DNA of 12,499 nucleotides from Jimgerdemannia flammicorona (lineage: Eukaryota > Mucoromycota > Endogonomycetes > Endogonales > Endogonaceae), in NCBI GenBank assembly GCA_003990745.1, contig RBNI01005484.1, positions 1-12,499 of the forward strand, given 5' to 3'. The translations under genes and the position numbers were made by a program. The notes below the pieces were generated by a model. It saw nothing but the letters and a program-made list of their open reading frames with translations. It was not told where the DNA came from and did not search any database. Numbering within the stretch: the first letter of the stretch is position 1; every line of letters starts with the position of its first letter. Of the stretch, positions 7,413 through 12,499 are shown one piece after another.

Positions 7413-7734
7413 ATGGTGAGCCAAAGTTCATCTGGCTCTGAACATCCAGAGAGAAGGAGGCCTGGCTTGGACCTCCCCAAGAGCTATGCATTAGTGACTG
7501 GAGCAGGTGGTGCAGTGATAGAATCAGGAGGTCTGGGGAGATCTTTGGTTACCAAAGGTTGGTATATGGTGATTGGGGGTAGGAGGGCTGGAGCTAGGCC
7601 CACAGTAGTAAGGCAGGAGAGGCATAGTGTTGACAGGGGGGGGGGGGGGGTCAGGTAACTGGTCAGATGGCCAGTCAGATGACTGCCAGGACACAGAGGT
7701 CTAGTGGCACAATGGTTGAGACTGGTATTCCTGA
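7413..7734 (+). pseudogene. LINE copy 2, disrupted 5' part of ORF1
   Basis: An ATG at 7413 opens 81 codons of Gly/Arg/Ser-rich low-complexity protein. The frame runs through a 15-G homopolymer and ends at TAA soon after. Beyond the G-run another frame (from 7652) is open for about 40 codons (QVTGQMASQMTARTQRSS...), and a further frame picks up the conserved ORF1 block at 7735. The true start is unclear: two frame changes are needed, one plausibly at the G-run and one near the 2-nt deletion at about 7731-7737 relative to copy 1. It could instead be 5' UTR. Confidence 0.4.
7636..7650. repeat. 15-nt poly-G run
   Basis: Fifteen consecutive G interrupt the 5' part of LINE ORF1. Such runs slip in replication and are miscalled in sequencing, so the frame change here may be real or an assembly artefact. 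The run could also form a G-quadruplex with nearby G-tracts. Confidence 0.9.
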
Positions 7735-9138
7735 TCAGAATTCGCCATCACACTGTGCTTCAGAGGCTTGGCGGTGACGGCAAAGATGGTGCTGGGGCTG
7801 TTGGCGAGCGAGGTGAAGGGTGCTGTCTCGGTTAAGTTTTTGAAGAAGCTGGAGGCAGTTGAGGTGGGGTTTGAAGAGGAGAATTCACTACTGGAGGCAG
7901 TGGAGAAGGGTGTGGTGGTTGGAGGGATTTCGGTGCCAATGGCTAGGTGTATGCATTGAGATCCCTGTGTGGTTCACCTGGTGATTGCAGACCTGCCGAC
8001 GGTGAAGAAGGAGGAGGTGAGGAGGTTGGTCACGGATGTGGTGAAGGAGTACAGCGAAGTGGTCGACATTGGATTCAGGGTGTGGGAAGGGACGGAGCTC
8101 AGGACAGGAGATGTGGATGTCCAGTTGAGGTTGTTTGGGATGGAGAATACTGGGAAGGCTAGGGACTGGCCGGTGGTGATAAAGTGGGGCCCGGTGGAGT
8201 GCAAGGTCTCGAGGGTGAAGGGGTCAGAGGAAGAGGAGGAGGACCTGCTGGAGGCACTTGAGGACTTGGCTGGGGCAGTGGAGAGGCGACAAAGGGCTTG
8301 GAGGGCTTATGAGGCTAGGACAGTGGTGGAGGTGATTGAGGGTAAGAAGGTGTGAATGGATAAGGTGCTCTGGGAGAAGGCAAAGGGGAGGCAGATGCAG
8401 AACGAATTGTTGGCAAGCTTGGATGGGGGCCGCAGGGCAGGGGGTGTGGAGGAGGGCACTGGAGCGAGTGCCAGCATCTGGGCAGAGGGGGGGCAACAAG
8501 GGGAGAAGACGAAGGAGAGTGGGGGCCAGGGGCCAGAAGGGGCTGGAGGGGACACGGCGATGGTGGAAGATATTCCAATCCAGTATGGTGTACCCGAGGT
8601 GGGAGAGAGGGAATTGGAGGATGTATCGGAGGATAGGTGGGATGAGTCGGTGCAAACTGAGGAGAGGAAGGGAGGGGAGGTAGAGCTGGAGTGGGCAGCA
8701 GAGGTAGTTGGAGGGGAGAAGTGGCTATTGAGGGCATTGCAGAATGTGGCGGCAGAGGAACTGGGTGAGATTGACTTCCAGGTGATCAGTGAGGAATTCT
8801 GGGGGCGAGTGCTGCGAGGGGAGGAGGTAGTGAGGAAGTTGAGAGATGAAATGATGGCGGCTCTTCTGGAGGCAGAGGAGTATGAGGTCACTGAGGCGAG
8901 GGAGACAACACTCTTGGGTATAGCTAATGAAAGGGCAGCCTATCTGTGGGGGCCGCGGAAGGGACTGGAGAAGTGGCAGGTGGTGTGCAAGGAGTACAGG
9001 GCATCGATGGAGATGGTGGATGGTGAGGACTGTGCAGAACTATTGGCGGCTCTGGATGAACAGCAGAATGTGGAAGATGAGATTGTGGCAGAAAGGAACC
9101 TGGATCTGGCTGGAGAGGAAGTAAGCATGAAATTGTAG
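7735..9138 (+). pseudogene. LINE ORF1 (Gag-like), two in-frame TGA
   Basis: One frame runs from SEFAITLCFRGLAVTAKMVLG to a terminal TAG at 9136-9138, broken only by TGA at 7957-7959 and 8353-8355. The first part (VSVKFLKKLEAVEVGF) is shared with copy 1. The middle (7969-8352) is alpha/beta-like, ending in an acidic run EEEEEDLLEALEDL and a charged helix. The last 260 codons (8356-9135) are strongly acidic and helical with a Gly/Glu linker. ORF1 proteins normally bind element RNA and are usually basic with CCHC knuckles; here no Cys knuckle is visible and the protein is acidic. I recognise it by position and by the shared block, not by a named domain. Confidence 0.7.
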
Positions 9139-9172
9139 AGGGGGAGATATCAACGCTTTCAAATATTTTGCT

Positions 9173-9870
9173 ATGAATAGTACAACCAACATTTTTTCTT
9201 TGAACGTAAATGGGCTAAGAGGGACTGGGAGGTGATGTATGATTTTTGGATGGCTGAAGAAACTGGAGGCAGATCTCTTTTTACTTCAAGATGTACGATG
9301 TGAGGGGGAGGATGATATACTGGAATGGACAAGAGAGTGGGGGGGGGTGGCAGTTTGGCAGGGTAAAGTAGGAATCCTGGTTCGAAAGGGGAAAGGGGAC
9401 ATTGCGGACACTGGACATTGGGGTAGTAGACTAGTGTGGGGGATGTGGCGGAGGCCTGGTTGGAACTCAATTGTGGTGGGATCTTGTTACTGTCCAGCTG
9501 AGAGAGGGACCCAAGTGGCATGGATTGGAGATCTGCAGGATTCTGGACGCTTGGTGGAGGCTGGGGTGGATTGTCTAGGGGGAGATTTCAATATGGTACA
9601 GGATGGTAGACTGGACCATACTGATGGGGGATGGGGTGTGGCAGGAAGGAGTGGGGGATTGGAGGAATGGGAGGAGGTGGAACGACTTAGCATATTGATG
9701 GATGCCATGTGACTTGAGGACGGTGACCGACATCTATACACTCACTGGGTGAGAGGACTTGGAACTAGGATTGATTGGGTATTGACTGCTGAGTGTTGGG
9801 GCAATACAGTTTGGGAGACGATGGAGGTAGAGTGGTGCCCTTGGTCAGACCACTGGGGTATTAGGGGGGG
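9173..9870 (+). pseudogene. Apurinic-like endonuclease domain of LINE ORF2
   Basis: Motifs in order: FSLNVNGLR (9194-9220, catalytic Asn region), LFLLQDVRC (9278-9301, normally L-Q-E-T/V), VGSCYCPAE, LGGDFN (9575-9592, Asp and Asn of the active site), TRIDWVL (9764-9784), and SDHW (9845-9856, the catalytic Asp-His pair). All positions of the DNase-I-like fold are present. The usual Glu of L-Q-E is Asp (9290-9292), a conservative but atypical change that may weaken metal binding. Two TGA codons lie inside the domain. Confidence 0.85.
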
Positions 9871-10699
9871 TGGGAGGTTTGGAGGGAGCAGAGAGGGGCC
9901 TGGACATTGGCACCTGAACTCTTCACTGCTGGAGGAGATAGACCTGTGGAATGGGTGGGTGGAAGAGGTGCGATCCAAGGTTGATTGTTGGAGGCAAGCT
10001 GGGATGAGAATTGGAGATAAGTGGCATAGGCTGAAATCCGAAGCTCAGAGGTTCTGGGGGGAGGTGGGGAGGGAGAGAGGTTCTCAGCAGAGGAGGCAGG
10101 TCTGGTGGGCATCTAGGAGACTGGAAAGGCTACTTCTGAACTGGGCTGGAGTACTAGAGGAGGAGGAGTTATTGGATTGGAAGGCTAAGCAGGCTAGGCT
10201 GGAAGTGGTGGAACTGCAGGATTTGTTGAGGAAGGAGGAAGCAATGCAGGCCCAGGCTATGGCAGCCAGGCTACGGTGGCAAGGATTGGAAGAAGGAGAA
10301 AGGCCCACAAGGTTTTTGTCCTGTCTCCTTCATGCGAGGGGGGCAAGGCACTGGTGGGAAGGGGTTCTTAATGATGAGGGAGAGATGGTTCTAGGTGTGC
10401 AGGGTATTCTTGGCCAGTTGAGCGCTTGTTGGAGTAACCTCTGGAGTGAAGAGGAAGGAGGGGAGGTGGAGCAGGACATTGAGCATCATCTGGAGGAGTG
10501 GCACCCAAATTCTGCTGCAGGGTTGGGGGAGCTTGGTCGACCGGTCTTGGGAGAAGAGATCCTTCGAGTTCTGGCATCAACAACCCTGGGAACTGCTCTG
10601 GGGGAGGATGGTTTGCCTTGGGACTTTTGGAAATGTATGGCTACCATAGAGGTGATTCTGGAGGAGATGTCGATGATGTGTGATGCTGTCATCAGTTCC

Positions 10700-11500
10700 G
10701 GGGAATGGATTGGAGGGCAGCAGTTGGGACTGGTATCACTGCTGTACAAGGACAAAGGGCATAGGGAGAACTGGAAGAATTGGAGGCTGATCATGCTGCT
10801 GGACATGGACCGCAAGCTGGTCACCAAAATTCTGGTGGCGAGGTTGCAGGGTGTGGCCCAACAGATGCTGGGGAAGGAGCAGCGTGGCTTTGTTGGGGGC
10901 CGACTGATCCGAGATGGCACGGCGTGGGTTCACGGGGTTATTGAAGGTGCCAGGGCTGCAGGGGTAGATGGCCGCTTGGTCTTCCTGGACCAGGAGAAGG
11001 CCTATGATAGGGTTCGGAGAGTGTGGCTGGAGAAAGTACTGGAGCGCATTGGGGTACCAGGGGACATATGTTGGTCACTCATTGGATTACTGGAAGGGAG
11101 TAGGGCTGCGATTCTGGCTAATAGACACAGGGGGGCCTCTTTCCCCTTGTGGAGGGGGGTGCCACAGGGGGATCCACTGTTGCCCATTCTTTATGCCTTT
11201 GCCTTGGAGCCACTGTTGGATAGGATCCGGTGCAGGGTTGGTGGTCTGAATATCCTAGGCATCAATTGGAAGGTGGGGGCCTTTGCAGATGATATGGTGG
11301 TTGGGTTGGGTTTGGTGGTGGATGTGGCTAGACTCAAGGAAATAGTTGAGTGGTATGAGAGGTGTTCTGGAGCGAAACTCAACTGGCACAAGTGTGAGAC
11401 AATGGTTCTTGGGGAAGGAATCATAGGGGGGGACGTCATTGGAACAATTGTCCCGGCGGGAGGAGTGATTTGGTACTTGGATATTTATTTTTTGGTATAT
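10700..11500 (+). pseudogene. Reverse-transcriptase domain of LINE ORF2
   Basis: Motifs: WRLIMLLDMDRKLVTKILVARL (about 10780-10845, spelled here for its L-L-x-x-D-x-K-L core), EQRGFVGGRLIRDG (about 10876-10917), VFLDQEKAYDRV (10979-11014, first catalytic Asp at 10988-10990), GVPQGDPLLPILY (about 11157-11195), FALEPLLDRI, and FADDM (11282-11296, catalytic Asp pair intact). Two usual residues differ in the G-V-R-Q-G-D-P-L-S-P block (R to P, S to L). The later Y-L-G-I block reads YLDI. No stop interrupts the domain, and the catalytic triad is complete. Confidence 0.92.
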
Positions 11501-12340
11501 GGCTCTTTACTTCCCAAAGAATGGTGGGAGTGCAAGCTGGTAGAGTGGGGGAAAGTACTGACTAGTTGGGGTGGTAGACAGGTGTCGCTAGCAGGGAGGG
11601 TAACTGTTCTTAATGTGTACTGGATGCTGAAGCTTTGGTATCTGGGCTACCACTTGGACTTTCCAAAGTGGGTGGTCAAAAGGCTTATGAAGATGGCCCA
11701 CTCTTGGCTCTGGGCTGGACGCTGGAGTCAGATTGATTGGGAGGTACTCGCGCTACCTGTGGATCATGGAGGACTTGGCCTGGTGGACTTTTCCAAGAGG
11801 TTACTCTGCTTGAGGGCATGGTGGATGAAGAGGGCCAGTGAGTTGAGGGGAGGAGAATGGGTGCCCCTTATGCAGCATTTGTGGGAGATGAGGGTGTCAC
11901 TGTGGGGTGGCTCCGGGGATCTACTGTCCTTGGTGGCTTTGGAGGGTAGCCAGAGGATGCGGTATAGAGGATTCTGGTGGGGAGTGGTGGATGGGGCCCA
12001 TCGCATTGGAGTCCAGTGGCAAGGTGCTGAAGGGGATGAGAACTGGGGTCTGGAGATGTGGAGGTAGGACCGGCTCTTGTTGGGAGGGAATCTGGTTGAG
12101 GACTTCTGATTGGAGGAGGGCATGGAGTGCCTTCAGGGTCTAGGACAGGACCTTTGGCTGGTAACCTGGCAAGGGGTTGGAATTGGAGAAGGATGGGACT
12201 GGGCAGGTATCTGGTCTTGGCTCAAGGGGGTGTCAAGGTGGCTACCACCAAAAATCTGGGTAGCTTGGTGGTGGCTATTGCAGCGAAATGTGATGTTGAA
12301 CTTTAGAGCTGGCCATCTGGTGGATGGAGGGGTTTTTGAT

Positions 12341-12412
12341 TGTAAAGAGTGTCATAACGTAGAGCAGGAGGGAGGGGTGGTGCAGACTCCTGAACATTGG
12401 CTGGGGGAGTGC
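12341..12412 (+). pseudogene. C-terminal CCHC motif of LINE ORF2
   Basis: Cys codons at 12341 and 12350, His at 12395 and Cys at 12410 give the spacing C-x2-C-x14-H-x4-C with the typical T-x-E-H-W-L-x-x-C wording (QTPEHWLGEC). This matches the zinc-binding motif found near the end of ORF2 in many LINEs, thought to contact RNA or target DNA. The frame stays open to the window end. Confidence 0.8.
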
Positions 12413-12499
12413 GAGAGTATGGGGAACTTTTGGAAGATAGTTGGGGGGAGATTGGGAGTGCCAGTGCCTGACCCTGAGGTGGGTGGGTGTTGGGCGGTG

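Larger units (their letters stand above)
7413..12499 (+). mobile_element. Non-LTR retrotransposon (LINE), L1/Tx1-like, 3' end outside
   Basis: A two-ORF LINE: ORF1 (to 9138), a 34-nt gap, then ORF2 (from 9173) with endonuclease, reverse transcriptase and CCHC domains. It moves by target-primed reverse transcription. The reverse-transcriptase style (LDQEKAYDRV, GDPLLPILY, FALEPL, GAFADDM) is nearer L1/Tx1-like LINEs than Tad1, which usually has a D-V-x-x-A-F-D block; a tree is needed to settle this. The plus strand is markedly G-rich and C-poor throughout. Five in-frame TGA, one TAG and a 15-G run disrupt the ORFs, so this copy is probably inactive as read. No poly-A or 3' end is reached. Confidence 0.9.
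9173..12499 (+). pseudogene. LINE ORF2: endonuclease, reverse transcriptase, CCHC; partial
   Basis: The frame starts at ATG 9173, the first Met before the endonuclease, and is open to the window end apart from TGA 9233-9235, TGA 9710-9712, TAG 12065-12067 and TGA 12107-12109. The protein would nick target DNA and reverse-transcribe the element RNA there. Domain order: endonuclease (about 9173-9870), linker with charged coiled-coil-like helices (about 9900-10300), reverse transcriptase (about 10700-11500), a conserved C-terminal region with GRVTVLNVYWMLKLWY and PVDHGGLGLVDF (about 11590-11800), and a CCHC motif (12341-12412). The 772-codon piece starting at 9749 is only the part downstream of the second TGA. 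The 3' end lies outside the window. Confidence 0.88.

Noticed and set aside
8224..8891. Long minus-strand frames rich in Pro and Ser
   Set aside because: They mirror the purine-rich ORF1 strand: GAG/GGG codons read backwards become CTC/CCC. Coding motifs and continuity favour the plus strand.
9749..12067. The 772-codon frame as a complete free-standing protein
   Set aside because: The same frame carries endonuclease motifs upstream of the TGA at 9710 and the CCHC motif downstream of 12067, so it is the middle of ORF2.
9171..12123. Minus-strand and alternate-frame ORFs across LINE ORF2
   Set aside because: They are shadows of the endonuclease and reverse-transcriptase frame, which carries all catalytic motifs.
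1..12499. tRNA, rRNA, or intact host gene
   Set aside because: No cloverleaf, rRNA core or non-transposon coding region could be recognised on either strand.

Overview
This window looks like a eukaryotic, most likely filamentous-fungal, transposon graveyard. I see no intact host gene. The evidence is a long block of transposon-derived sequence that is extremely AT-rich and almost free of CpG. In it, recognisable transposase and polymerase motifs are riddled with TAA/TAG/TGA stops, and the residue changes are mostly explained by C-to-T and G-to-A transitions. That is the footprint expected of repeat-induced point mutation (RIP) or long-term cytosine deamination. Short GT-AG introns in the DNA-transposon fossil also fit a fungus. 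The species cannot be named from the sequence.

Layout, left to right. (1) 1-145: a short GC-richer, unmutated stretch with no recognisable gene. (2) About 190-2670, minus strand: a degraded hAT-superfamily transposase, read through at least six exons. The BED finger end, the DNASNN-like block, the helical insertion, the LDPRxKLxYY-like block and the C-terminal hATC dimerisation domain are all recognisable. One intron carries a 19-bp minisatellite. (3) About 2680-3650: AT-rich sequence with a 37-bp palindrome and no identifiable coding. (4) About 3670-5710, plus strand: a degraded Ty3/Gypsy pol (reverse transcriptase, connection/RNase H, integrase). (5) About 5711-6105: probable non-coding leader, LTR or spacer. 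(6) 6106 to about 6450, plus strand: a Ty1/Copia-type Gag fragment.

(7) At about 6540 the composition flips to G-rich, C-poor sequence. About 6545-7290 is the 5' part of one non-LTR retrotransposon (LINE). (8) About 7413-12499 holds a second, diverged and much better preserved LINE. It has an acidic ORF1 (to 9138) and, 34 nt later, an ORF2 (from 9173) encoding an apurinic-type endonuclease, a reverse transcriptase with FADD, and a C-terminal CCHC motif. ORF2 is still open at the window edge. Its style (LDQEKAYDRV, FALEPL) is closer to L1/Tx1-like LINEs than to Tad1.

The elements do not form a pathway; they are independent insertions. The most thought-provoking points are: (a) the two LINE copies, only about 45% identical over the compared protein block, share an in-frame TGA at exactly the same codon; (b) stops in the young LINE are nearly all TGA, whereas the old left half is littered with TAA and TAG; (c) the copy-1 LINE has its 5' end but not its 3' end, which suggests copy 2 landed inside it.
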